In this document: positions 48,660 to 56,343 of the stretch, one piece after another
Layout: each line of letters begins with the position of its first letter
Numbering within the stretch: position 1 is the stretch's first letter
From: Pseudorhodoferax soli
GTDB lineage: Bacteria > Pseudomonadota > Gammaproteobacteria > Burkholderiales > Burkholderiaceae_C
Reading direction: 5' to 3'
Length of the DNA: 64,000 nt
NCBI RefSeq assembly: GCF_003337555.1
Contig: NZ_QPJK01000004.1
Span: forward strand, 1 to 64,000
Position numbers and translations under genes: made by a program
The notes under the pieces: generated by a model
The model's database searches: none
The model's input: the letters and a program-made list of their open reading frames with translations, nothing else
Told to the model about the DNA's origin: nothing

Positions 48660-49460
48660 CTACAGGAACTTCAGCGCCAGCGAGGCCGCCTGCAGCAGCA
48701 CCAGCACGGCCAGCACGCGGCGCGTGCCTTTGCGCACCGCAAAGCCGCCGGCCGGACGCTGCGCCAACGGTTCCTGCAGCGCGCTGGCCAACGGCACCAC
48801 GGCCACCGTCAGCGCGAACAGCGTGGTCTTGAGACTCAGCGCCAGGCCGACCGCCGGGTCGAACACGCGGCCCACCATGCGCGTGTAGGCCTCGAAGCCC
48901 CAGGGCGAGATGCCATAGACCACGGTGTAGGCCAGCACCAGCGCCAGCACGCCGCTGGCGATCGCCAGGGCCAGCACCGCAAAGCTGAGCGCCAGCACGC
49001 GCGGCACCAGTTCCAGGCGCCAGCGCCGCGCCGCGATGGCCTGCGGCGCCAGGCCGCCCGCCGCATCGGGCGCGGGCAGCAGGTCGCCGGCCAGCGCCAC
49101 GCGCAGCAGCACGAACAGGGCCGCGCCCAGCGGCACGAACTCCAGCACCAGCACGCGCACCACCATCTCGAGCGCGAACTGCGACAGCCCATAGCTCTGC
49201 GCGGTGACCACCAGCGTGCGGATCAGCGCCAGGCTGATCAACGCGCTCAGCAGCGCGAACCAGGGCAGCGCCAGCCAGCTCGTGGCGTGCAGCAGGCGCG
49301 CCGTGGCAGCGCGGCTGCGCGCGTCGTGGCTGGACGGCGACAGCGCATAAACCGCCGCCACGGCACCGAACAGCAGCACCGCCCACCATTGGGCCAACGT
49401 GCGGCGCACGCGCCCGCTCGGGAGCAGCGGCGCTGGCGGGAACGGGAGGCTGGCGGGCAT
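48660..49460 (-). CDS. Divergent MlaE-like permease of the second MCE module
   Basis: This 266-residue membrane protein has about six helices. It has an MlaE-like core, ALISLALIRTLVVTAQSYGL, LVLEFVPLGAALFVLLRVAL and YGISPWGFEAYTRMVGRVFD. The Glu-Phe-Val-Pro-Leu-Gly element is in the place of the MlaE Arg-Glu-Leu-Gly-Pro coupling motif. Similarity is distant but the gene context (immediately before an MCE gene) supports the assignment. No ATPase gene is present in this module. Confidence 0.75.
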   Translation of the reverse strand: MPASLPFPPAPLLPSGRVRRTLAQWWAVLLFGAVAAVYALSPSSHDARSRAATARLLHATSWLALPWFALLSALISLALIRTLVVTAQSYGLSQFALEMVVRVLVLEFVPLGAALFVLLRVALAGDLLPAPDAAGGLAPQAIAARRWRLELVPRVLALSFAVLALAIASGVLALVLAYTVVYGISPWGFEAYTRMVGRVFDPAVGLALSLKTTLFALTVAVVPLASALQEPLAQRPAGGFAVRKGTRRVLAVLVLLQAASLALKFL

Positions 49461-49520
49461 CGGACGATGATAGCGAGCGGGCCCGCCCGCCCGGCCGCGC
49501 CTACACCCGGCCTGGATCTC

Positions 49521-50507
49521 CTAGTCGATGACCGCGCCCGAGGTCTGCACCATCTCCTTCCAGCGCGGCGCGTCCGCCGCGAGCAGCGCGCGCGTGGCGT
49601 CCACGCTGGCGGCGGTGGCCAGCACCAGGCCGGCTGTCTTCAGCCGCGTCGCGAGCTCCGGCGTGGCGGCCCGCTGCACGCCCTCGAAGATGGACTGCAC
49701 GACGGCCGGGTCCATGTTGGCCGGCCCGGTCAGCGCGTTCCACGATTGCAGGTCAAGATCGCCCAGGCCCAGGTCTGCGAACTCGCCCAGGCCCGGCACC
49801 TCCGGCATGACAGGGCTGCGCTCGCGGCTCCCGACCGCCAGGGCGATGAGCTTGCCCGACGCGATGTGCGGCATCAGCGCGGGCATGAAGTCGAACACCA
49901 TGTCGATCTGCCCGCCCAGCAGGTCGGTCAGCGCCGGCGCACCGCCGCGGTAGGGCACGTGCATGATGTTGGCGCCCGAGCGCTTGGCCACGGTGGCGAT
50001 CAGCAGGTGCGCCGGCGAGCCGTTGCCAGCCGAGCCCTTGGTGAGCTGGTTGCCGGGCTTCTTCGCCCATTGCAGCAGGCTGCGGAAATCGGTCCAGCCG
50101 TTCTTCTTCGCGCGCTCGGGCGTCACGCAGCACACCACAGTCGAGGTCACCAGGCGAGCGATCGGCGTGAAGTCGCGCATGCCGTCGTAGGGCGGCTTGG
50201 CCATCATGAGCGGCAGCGCCGTGAACAGCGAGACGTTCAACACGCCCAGCACGCTGCCGTCGGGCGCGCCGTCCTTCACGGCCTGCATGCCGATCGCACC
50301 GTTGGCGCCGCCGCGGTTGTCGATGACGACGGACTGTCCCGTCGCCGCGGTGTAGGCCGTGGCCCAGTTGCGGCCGATGGCGTCGGCGGCGCCGCCGGCC
50401 GGATAGGGCACGACCCAGCGCATCGGCCGGCCTCCCGGCAGGATCTGCGCCTGCGCGGCGGCGGGCAAGGCGAGCATGAGGGGCAGAAAGGAACGGCGGC
50501 TCAGCAT
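49521..50507 (-). CDS. Bug-family solute-binding protein (tripartite tricarboxylate transporter type)
   Basis: This 328-residue periplasmic protein has signal peptide MLSRRSFLPLMLALPAAAQA. Then come MRWVVPYPAGGAADAIGRNW, the Bug signature, VIDNRGGANGAIGMQAVKDG and YDGMRDFTPIARLV. HVPYRGGAPALTDLLGGQID is also diagnostic. Bug proteins bind carboxylates or other small acids, and most are orphan, as here: no TctA/TctB membrane genes are in the window. It follows the RidA gene by 61 bases and may be cotranscribed with it. Confidence 0.93.
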   Translation of the reverse strand: MLSRRSFLPLMLALPAAAQAQILPGGRPMRWVVPYPAGGAADAIGRNWATAYTAATGQSVVIDNRGGANGAIGMQAVKDGAPDGSVLGVLNVSLFTALPLMMAKPPYDGMRDFTPIARLVTSTVVCCVTPERAKKNGWTDFRSLLQWAKKPGNQLTKGSAGNGSPAHLLIATVAKRSGANIMHVPYRGGAPALTDLLGGQIDMVFDFMPALMPHIASGKLIALAVGSRERSPVMPEVPGLGEFADLGLGDLDLQSWNALTGPANMDPAVVQSIFEGVQRAATPELATRLKTAGLVLATAASVDATRALLAADAPRWKEMVQTSGAVID

Positions 50508-50568
50508 GGTGGGTCCTGCAAGGATGGTGGTGAATCAGGAGCGCGGCGGGCAGCGTCGGCGCGGCGGC

Positions 50569-50955
50569 TCAGTCGGCGCCCAGGTAGGCGGTCGCGTCGA
50601 TCTCCACCAGGCAGTCGGGCGAACCCAGGCCGCTGACGATGGCCGACACACGGTGCGGCGGGTCTTCTGCGAAGTTGGCGAAGTACACCGCGTTCATGGG
50701 CGCCCAGTTCGCGCGGTCGGTCACGTAGACCGTGCACTTGACCACGTCGCTCAGGCTGCCGCCGGCTTGCTCGACCAGCGTGCGGATGTTGTCGATGGCC
50801 TGCTGGGTCTGCGCCTGCACGTCGCCCACGGCGAACTGGCCCTCCAGGTTGCGGCCGGTACAGCAGACAAACAGGAAACCACCGGCCAGCGTGGCCTGTG
50901 CGAACGGGAGGGCGGGCTTGAAGACCCGGTCGGAGGCGATGGCGCGCTTGGGCAT
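50569..50955 (-). CDS. RidA family protein (second copy)
   Basis: This 128-residue protein has LPFAQATLAGGFLFVCCTGR, DVQAQTQQAIDNIRTLVEQA, VVKCTVYVTDRANWAPMNAV and the end SPDCLVEIDATAYLGA. The conserved family region at Gly-Ser-Pro-Asp-Cys-Leu-Val-Glu-Ile-Asp-Ala is present, though the catalytic arginine usual in RidA (R105) is replaced by the preceding SAIVSGLGSPD sequence. It therefore belongs to a non-deaminating subgroup. It heads a small set with the Bug protein and diverges from yigZ. Confidence 0.87.
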   Translation of the reverse strand: MPKRAIASDRVFKPALPFAQATLAGGFLFVCCTGRNLEGQFAVGDVQAQTQQAIDNIRTLVEQAGGSLSDVVKCTVYVTDRANWAPMNAVYFANFAEDPPHRVSAIVSGLGSPDCLVEIDATAYLGAD

Positions 50956-51126
50956 GGCAACGGGCTTTCAGGCAATGGGATGTGGGAACGGGGAAGGGTC
51001 CGGCGTCGGCGTAACAGCGCAACCGGCCAAGCAGGTTCCGCGCCATTTCCATGCGGCACCCGCGACCGCGCGCCGGCATGGCCAGCGCTGCCCGGGCCAG
51101 GCACCGGCGCTGGGTAAGCTCGGTCC

Positions 51127-51735
51127 ATGCCACAGACGATCGCCAGCCCCGTCCACCACGAACTCGTGATCAAGAAGAGCCGCTTCATCGGCTGCGTGCA
51201 ACCCGTGCCCGACCGCGCCGGGGCGCTGGGCGTGGTCGCGGCCCTGCGCGCTGCGCACCCTGGCGCCGCCCATGTCTGCTGGGCGCTGCTGGCCGGCGGC
51301 GATTCGGCCGCGGTGGACGACGGCGAGCCCGGCGGCACTGCGGGCCGGCCCATGCTGCACGTGCTTCGCCAGCAGGACCTGGACGGTGTGCTGGCCACCG
51401 TGGTGCGCTACTTCGGCGGCATCAAGCTGGGCGCCGGTGGACTCGTGCGCGCCTACACCGATGCCGTGGCGCAGCCGCTGCTGGTGGCCGAAAAGGTCAC
51501 GCTGGTGCGCTGGCAGACACTGGCCTGTGTGCTGCCCTATGCGCTGGAAGGCGGCGTGCGCCGCGCGCTCGACGCGGCCGGGGCACGCGCCCTCGTCGTC
51601 GACCACGGGCCGCTGGTGCACATGCGCTTCGAGGTGGCTGGCGACGCCGAGGCCGCGCTGCGCACGCGGCTGGCCACGCTGGGCCAGGGCCGCATCGGCT
51701 GGCCCGCCGACGCCATCACGCCTTCCTTGCGCTAG
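51127..51735 (+). CDS. yigZ: YigZ/IMPACT-family protein
   Basis: This 202-residue protein has IKKSRFIGCVQPV, AAHVCWALLAGG, DDGEPGGTAGRPMLHVLRQQ and the strongly conserved VVRYFGGIKLGAGGLVRAYT (near residues 97-116). The Asp-Gly-Glu-Pro-Gly-Gly-Thr-Ala-Gly motif is diagnostic of the family. The mammalian homologue IMPACT regulates translation; the bacterial YigZ role is unclear. The C-terminal ferredoxin-like domain (about 140-195) is present. It is alone, with the RidA gene divergent and a Crp/Fnr-type gene 39 bases downstream. Confidence 0.92.
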   Translation: MPQTIASPVHHELVIKKSRFIGCVQPVPDRAGALGVVAALRAAHPGAAHVCWALLAGGDSAAVDDGEPGGTAGRPMLHVLRQQDLDGVLATVVRYFGGIKLGAGGLVRAYTDAVAQPLLVAEKVTLVRWQTLACVLPYALEGGVRRALDAAGARALVVDHGPLVHMRFEVAGDAEAALRTRLATLGQGRIGWPADAITPSLR

Positions 51736-51774
51736 CGCAAAGGGCCGGTCCAAGGTCTCGGTCACAGTGGCGCC

Positions 51775-52398
51775 ATGCCACTGTCCGTAGCACTCCTGCT
51801 CGACGCACCGATCCGCACGGCAACACCCGGCGAAGTGCTGGCCGCGCGCCTGTCCGTGCCCCAGACCGCCCTGTACCTGCAAAGCGGCCGCGTGGTCGCC
51901 GGCCTGCTGCAGCGCGGTGCGCTGCGCCACCGCCTCGTGGAGTTCAAGGGGCCGTGCTGGCTCGACGCGGCCTCGGCATTGCTGGAGCAGCCGTCTGCAT
52001 GCGACTGGGTGGCCGATGGGCCCGTGGCCTTGCGCACCCTGCCGGCGGCAGCACTGCGGCGCTGGCACGCCGGCCTGCCCGAAGCCGCCGCCCGCATGCT
52101 GATCGACATGGCGCAGGCGCAGCGCCGCCAGACCGAGGCCACGCTGGCCCTGCTGGCGCAGGACGCCGAAGCGCGTTGCGCGCAGTGGCTGCTGCAACAT
52201 GCCCGGCGCGCCGACGATGGCCGCGTGGGCATCGAGCTGCAGCTGCGCAAGCGCACGATCGCCGCGCAGCTGGGCATGGCGCCCGAGACCTTCTCCCGCG
52301 TACTGCGCCAGCTGCGCGAGCGTGGGCTGGTGCTGCAGGCCGGCAAGCAGCTGTTGCTGCCGGACCCATCCCAACTGCAGCAGATTGCCGCGGACTGA
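51775..52398 (+). CDS. Crp/Fnr-family transcriptional regulator
   Basis: This 207-residue protein has a degenerate cNMP-type sensor domain (1-120, including ALYLQSGRVVAGLLQRGALR and GPCWLDAASALLEQ) and a C-terminal winged helix (150-207). The DNA-recognition helix lies in LRKRTIAAQLGMAPETFSRV, followed by LRQLRERGLVLQAGKQLLLP. The sensor domain lacks the Arg-Ala-Ala-Thr phosphate-binding cassette, so cAMP binding is unlikely. It follows yigZ in the same direction and converges on the amidase gene. The target genes are unknown. Confidence 0.87.
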   Translation: MPLSVALLLDAPIRTATPGEVLAARLSVPQTALYLQSGRVVAGLLQRGALRHRLVEFKGPCWLDAASALLEQPSACDWVADGPVALRTLPAAALRRWHAGLPEAAARMLIDMAQAQRRQTEATLALLAQDAEARCAQWLLQHARRADDGRVGIELQLRKRTIAAQLGMAPETFSRVLRQLRERGLVLQAGKQLLLPDPSQLQQIAAD

Positions 52399-52419
52399 GC
52401 CCCTTCGGGCCAGAACCGG

Positions 52420-54006
52420 CTACTTCAGCGCAGGCGTGCTGGCCGGCGGCTTGCGCACCCGCATGGCCTGCTCGAACGCATAGGCATAGCCCAGCAGGCG
52501 CGGCTCGGTGTAGTCGGTGGCCAGCAGCTCGGCGCCGACCGGAACGCCCAGCGGCGCACTCGACGTGGGGGTGGAAAAGCCGGCCGGAAACGTCACCGCG
52601 GGAAAGCCGGTGCCGTTGGACAGCGTGCCGTTGCGCTCGGGCTGGTCGCCCTGGTTCGCTGCCGACACCAGCACCCGCTGCAACGGGTACAGGATGGCAT
52701 CGATGCCAAGCTCGGCCATGCGGCTGGCCACCAGGATGCGCAGCTTCTCGCGGTTCAGCGTGCGGTCCTTGTAGGCCGGATCGGCCATGCCGTTCTCGAC
52801 CGCGATCTCCGCCTCCAGCGTCTTCTGGATCGCCGGCGAGGCGGTCTTCGAATCGACCAGCTGGCGGAAGCTGGTGACCGGCTGGCCCGGCCCCAGGTCG
52901 GCGAAGTACTGGTCGAACACGGTGCGGGCCTCGTAGCGGTCGGTCGCCACCAGGGTCGACAGCTTGTCGTACTCCGGCAGCTCGAAGCGCACGATGGTCG
53001 CGCCCATGGATTTCATCGCCGCGATGGCCCGTTCCATGACGGCGTTGACCTCGGCATGGCGCGGCTCGCGCCCGTACAGGTTGCCCATCACGCCGATGCG
53101 CGCACCGTTCAGCGCACCGGCCTGCAGTGCGCCCACGTAGCTGGCCGGATGCTTGCCGACGCCCAGGGCCGTGACCGGGTCCTTGGGATCGAACCCCACC
53201 ATCACCTCCAACAGGCGCGCGGCATCGGCCACGGTGCGCGTGATGGGGCCGATCTCGTCCTGCGTGGCGCTGTTGGGCATCACGCCCGAGCGGCTGACCA
53301 GGCCGCGCGTGGGCCGCACGCCGACCAGCGCATTCGCCGAAGCCGGCGAGCGGATCGACTGGCCCGTGTCGCTGCCCGTTCCCAGCAGGCCGAAGTTGGC
53401 CGCCATGGCCGCCCCCGTGCCACCGCTGGAGCCACCGGGGTTGCGCGTCAGGTCATAGGGGTTGAGCACCTGGCCGCCCAGGCTGCTGATCGACACGCCG
53501 CCGCGCGCGAACTCCTGCAGGTTGGACTTGGCCAGGATCAGCGCGCCGGCCTCGCGCATGCGGGCAACGCTGAACGCATCGGCGCGCGGGCGCGAGTCCT
53601 TCATCGCCAGGTTACCGCTGCTGGTCGGCATGTCGGCGGTGTTGAAGTTGTCCTTGAGCACGATGGGCGCGCAGTGCAGCGGACCCACCGGGCCCTTGCC
53701 TTCCCGGTAGCGGCGGTCCAGCTCGGCCGCCGTCTTCATGGCGTCCGGGCTGACGGTGATGATGGCGCGCAGCGCCGGCCCCTTCTTGTCGTAGGCCTCG
53801 ATGCGGGCCAGGTACTGCTGCACCAGCGACTGGCAGCTCAGCGTGCCGGCCTTGAACGCGGCATGGACGGACGCGAGCGTGGCCTCTTCCAGCACGAAAG
53901 GCTGGGCCTGAGACGGCAGGCAGGCGGCGAGCAGGCCTGCCGCCAGTACGGATGAACGGAAGCGGGACAGACGGGAAAAACGGGACGGACGGGACAGATC
54001 GGGCAT
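52420..54006 (-). CDS. Exported amidase (amidase-signature family)
   Basis: This 528-residue amidase has an N-terminal signal region (SVLAAGLLAACLPSQAQP). The catalytic lysine is in PIVLKDNFNT, the cis-serine in NPGGSSGGTGAAMAANFG and the nucleophile serine in LLGTGSDTGQSIRSP. The usual GSDTGGSIR reads GSDTGQSIR here. Such enzymes hydrolyse amides, including aryl and peptide amides. The start at 54006 gives a signal peptide following an unusual Arg-Phe-Ser-rich stretch (SRPSRFSRLSRFRSS) encoded by GGGAC-like repeats. The longer frame to 54141 is rejected. It converges on the Crp/Fnr gene. Confidence 0.9.
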   Translation of the reverse strand: MPDLSRPSRFSRLSRFRSSVLAAGLLAACLPSQAQPFVLEEATLASVHAAFKAGTLSCQSLVQQYLARIEAYDKKGPALRAIITVSPDAMKTAAELDRRYREGKGPVGPLHCAPIVLKDNFNTADMPTSSGNLAMKDSRPRADAFSVARMREAGALILAKSNLQEFARGGVSISSLGGQVLNPYDLTRNPGGSSGGTGAAMAANFGLLGTGSDTGQSIRSPASANALVGVRPTRGLVSRSGVMPNSATQDEIGPITRTVADAARLLEVMVGFDPKDPVTALGVGKHPASYVGALQAGALNGARIGVMGNLYGREPRHAEVNAVMERAIAAMKSMGATIVRFELPEYDKLSTLVATDRYEARTVFDQYFADLGPGQPVTSFRQLVDSKTASPAIQKTLEAEIAVENGMADPAYKDRTLNREKLRILVASRMAELGIDAILYPLQRVLVSAANQGDQPERNGTLSNGTGFPAVTFPAGFSTPTSSAPLGVPVGAELLATDYTEPRLLGYAYAFEQAMRVRKPPASTPALK

Positions 54007-54171
54007 GGAACTCCTGGCGTTGGAATGGCACCGGGCCGGTGCATGGCGAACATGCTCCGGCCCGACACCGCCCTGGAAAGCAAGGGGTATGCCTCCTAAT
54101 TGGCCAACGCAGCGGCGACCCGGTCCGAACCGGTGCCCCACCCGCCGCTGCAGGCCGCGGTCCGCTCGCCG

Positions 54172-56328
54172 TCAGAACCGGTAGGTCGCGCTGGCAACCA
54201 CGTTGCGCCGCGCACCCACCCAGCAGTCGCCGCGCGCCAGGCAGGTGCTCATGTAGACCTTGTCCGTCGCGTTGGCGATGTTGAGCGCATAGCGCCACTG
54301 GTCGGTGTCGTACGCCACCATCAGGTCCAGCAGCGCGACCGACGGCACGCGCGGGCCCGACGGGCTGCTGGATTCGTCGGTGAACGCGCCCATGAACCGC
54401 AGGCCCGCGCCGACCGAGAAGCCTGGCAGCCCGGCGATGGCGAAGCGGTGCTTGCCCCAGACCGCGGCCTGGCGCCGCGGCATGCCGCCCAGCTTGGCGT
54501 CCGCGTCGGTGTAGTTCACATGGGCGATCACGTCCGTGTGGCGGCCCACGGAGGTCTTCAGTTCCAGCTCGACGCCCTTGTTGCGGGTCTCGTCGAGCTG
54601 CAGGCCATCCCTCGGATCGGTCGGGTCGGAGACGGTGCGGTTCTTCTCCTTGAGCCGATAGACCGAGGCGGTGAACGCGACGGGCACGCCTTCGGGCAGG
54701 TACTTCACGCCCGCTTCGACCTGCTCGCCGCGCAAGGGCTTGAACAGATCTCCGCCCGCCGTGCGGCCACCCTGCGGCGTGAACGATTCGGTGTAGCTCA
54801 CATAGGGCGACCAGCCTGCGGGCAGCGTGTACATCAACCCCAGCCGCTTGGTCGTGGCGGTCGTCGTCTCGCTGTCGCTGCCGTCGGAGCGGGCCGTGGC
54901 GCGGTCGTGCCGCAAGCCGGCGACCAGGATCCAGCGGTCCAGCTTCATCTGGTCCTGCAGGTACACGCCGACGTTGCGCTGCACCGTGCCCGGGCTGTCC
55001 ACCAGGTTGCCGCGGTCCGGCACGTCGACGCCGTAGACCGGCGCATAGGCGTCGATCACGCTGACCTGGGTGGCACCCTCGCGCACACGCTGGCGCTGGC
55101 GCGAATAGTCCAGCCCGGCCAGCAGGGTGTGCTGCACGGCGCCCGTCTGCAGGCGGCCTTCGGCATGCGTGTCCGCGCCCAGCATGCGGGTGCGCGTGAT
55201 GCTCCTGCCGTAGTAGCGCTCGATGAGGCGCTGGTTGACCGGGTCCACGCTCCAGCCGCCGGCCGGCACGTCGGGGCGGTTGCCGAAGAAGTTGGCGTAG
55301 AAGTAGTCGGAGTCGTTGCGGTTGCGCGAAGCGCGCAGATTCTGCCGCAGCGTCCACTGGTCGTTGAACCGGTGCTCGAACTGCCAGCCGAAGGACTGGC
55401 GGTCGGTGTCGTAGCCATCGCCCGGCTCGCCGATGAAGCGGCTGGTGGGCAAGGCGCCGTTGGGGTTGGCCAGCAGGGTGCCGTGCCACGGAAAGAACTG
55501 CGCGGTGGTGCCCGACTTGTCCTTCTGCCAGTAGCCCTGCAGGACCAGCGACGTGGCACCGTCCGGCCGCCAGGCCAGCGATGGCGCGACCACCGTGCGG
55601 TCGTCGGGCACGTGGTCGACCTGGGTGTCGGCCTGGCGGTGCAGCGCGACCAGGCGGTACGACCAGTCGGCCGAGAGCGGCCCCGTCAGGTCGGCCTGCA
55701 CCTGCTTGCGGCCCCAGCTGCCGAACTGCACGCCGACCTCGCGCTGCACCTCCTGCAGCGGCCGCTTGCTGACCATGTTGACCACGCCGGCCGCCGTGCC
55801 GGCGCCGAACAGCATGCCGGCGGGGCCGCGCAGCACCTCGATGCGCTCCAGCGTGTAGGGGTCGGGCCGGATGGTGCTGGTGTAGTAGCCGGCCGAGTAC
55901 TGCTGCAGGCCGTCCAGGTACAGGCTCGGCTCGATGCCGCGGACCATCACCGAGTCGGTGCGCGAATCCAGCCCGTAGCCATCGGAGCGCACGCCGGCCG
56001 CATAGGCCAGCGCCTCCTGCAGGTTGGTGGCGCCCTGGTCGACGAGCTGGTCGCGCGTGACCACGGTGACGGCCTGCGGCGTCTCGGCCAGCGGGGTGTC
56101 GGTCTTGGTCGCAGTGGCGGCGCGCCTGGCGCGGTAGCCCACCACGGGCGAGGTGGCGGTCTCGCGCTCGGCGTTGGCGTTCACGCGGATCTCGCCCAGC
56201 GTGCCGGCGGTGGCCGCGGGGGCGGTGGGCGCTGCCGGAGCGGGGGGCGCGGCGGTGGTCTGGCCCCAGGCGGGTGCGCCGGCCAGGGCAGCGGCCAGCA
56301 GCACCGGTGTTGCGGTGTTCTTCCTCAT
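54172..56328 (-). CDS. TonB-dependent siderophore receptor 1
   Basis: This 718-residue outer-membrane receptor has a signal peptide MRKNTATPVLLAAALAGAPA and an Ala/Pro-rich N-terminus. The plug domain includes ETPQAVTVVTRDQLVDQGAT, GYGLDSRTDSVMVRGIEP and RIEVLRGPAGMLFGAGTAAG. The barrel ends NVVASATYRF, with the terminal Phe. The plug LRGPAGMLFGAG and RGIEPSLYLDGL patterns resemble ferrichrome/FhuA-like and hydroxamate receptors. It is the last of three receptors on this strand, 15 bases after receptor 2. The ligand cannot be told from sequence. Confidence 0.92.
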   Translation of the reverse strand: MRKNTATPVLLAAALAGAPAWGQTTAAPPAPAAPTAPAATAGTLGEIRVNANAERETATSPVVGYRARRAATATKTDTPLAETPQAVTVVTRDQLVDQGATNLQEALAYAAGVRSDGYGLDSRTDSVMVRGIEPSLYLDGLQQYSAGYYTSTIRPDPYTLERIEVLRGPAGMLFGAGTAAGVVNMVSKRPLQEVQREVGVQFGSWGRKQVQADLTGPLSADWSYRLVALHRQADTQVDHVPDDRTVVAPSLAWRPDGATSLVLQGYWQKDKSGTTAQFFPWHGTLLANPNGALPTSRFIGEPGDGYDTDRQSFGWQFEHRFNDQWTLRQNLRASRNRNDSDYFYANFFGNRPDVPAGGWSVDPVNQRLIERYYGRSITRTRMLGADTHAEGRLQTGAVQHTLLAGLDYSRQRQRVREGATQVSVIDAYAPVYGVDVPDRGNLVDSPGTVQRNVGVYLQDQMKLDRWILVAGLRHDRATARSDGSDSETTTATTKRLGLMYTLPAGWSPYVSYTESFTPQGGRTAGGDLFKPLRGEQVEAGVKYLPEGVPVAFTASVYRLKEKNRTVSDPTDPRDGLQLDETRNKGVELELKTSVGRHTDVIAHVNYTDADAKLGGMPRRQAAVWGKHRFAIAGLPGFSVGAGLRFMGAFTDESSSPSGPRVPSVALLDLMVAYDTDQWRYALNIANATDKVYMSTCLARGDCWVGARRNVVASATYRF

Positions 56329-56343
56329 CGGTTCTCTCTCCTG

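Noticed and set aside
49501-49743. Small minus-strand frame within the Bug-protein gene
   Set aside because: It overlaps a well-supported gene in another frame and shows no family motif.
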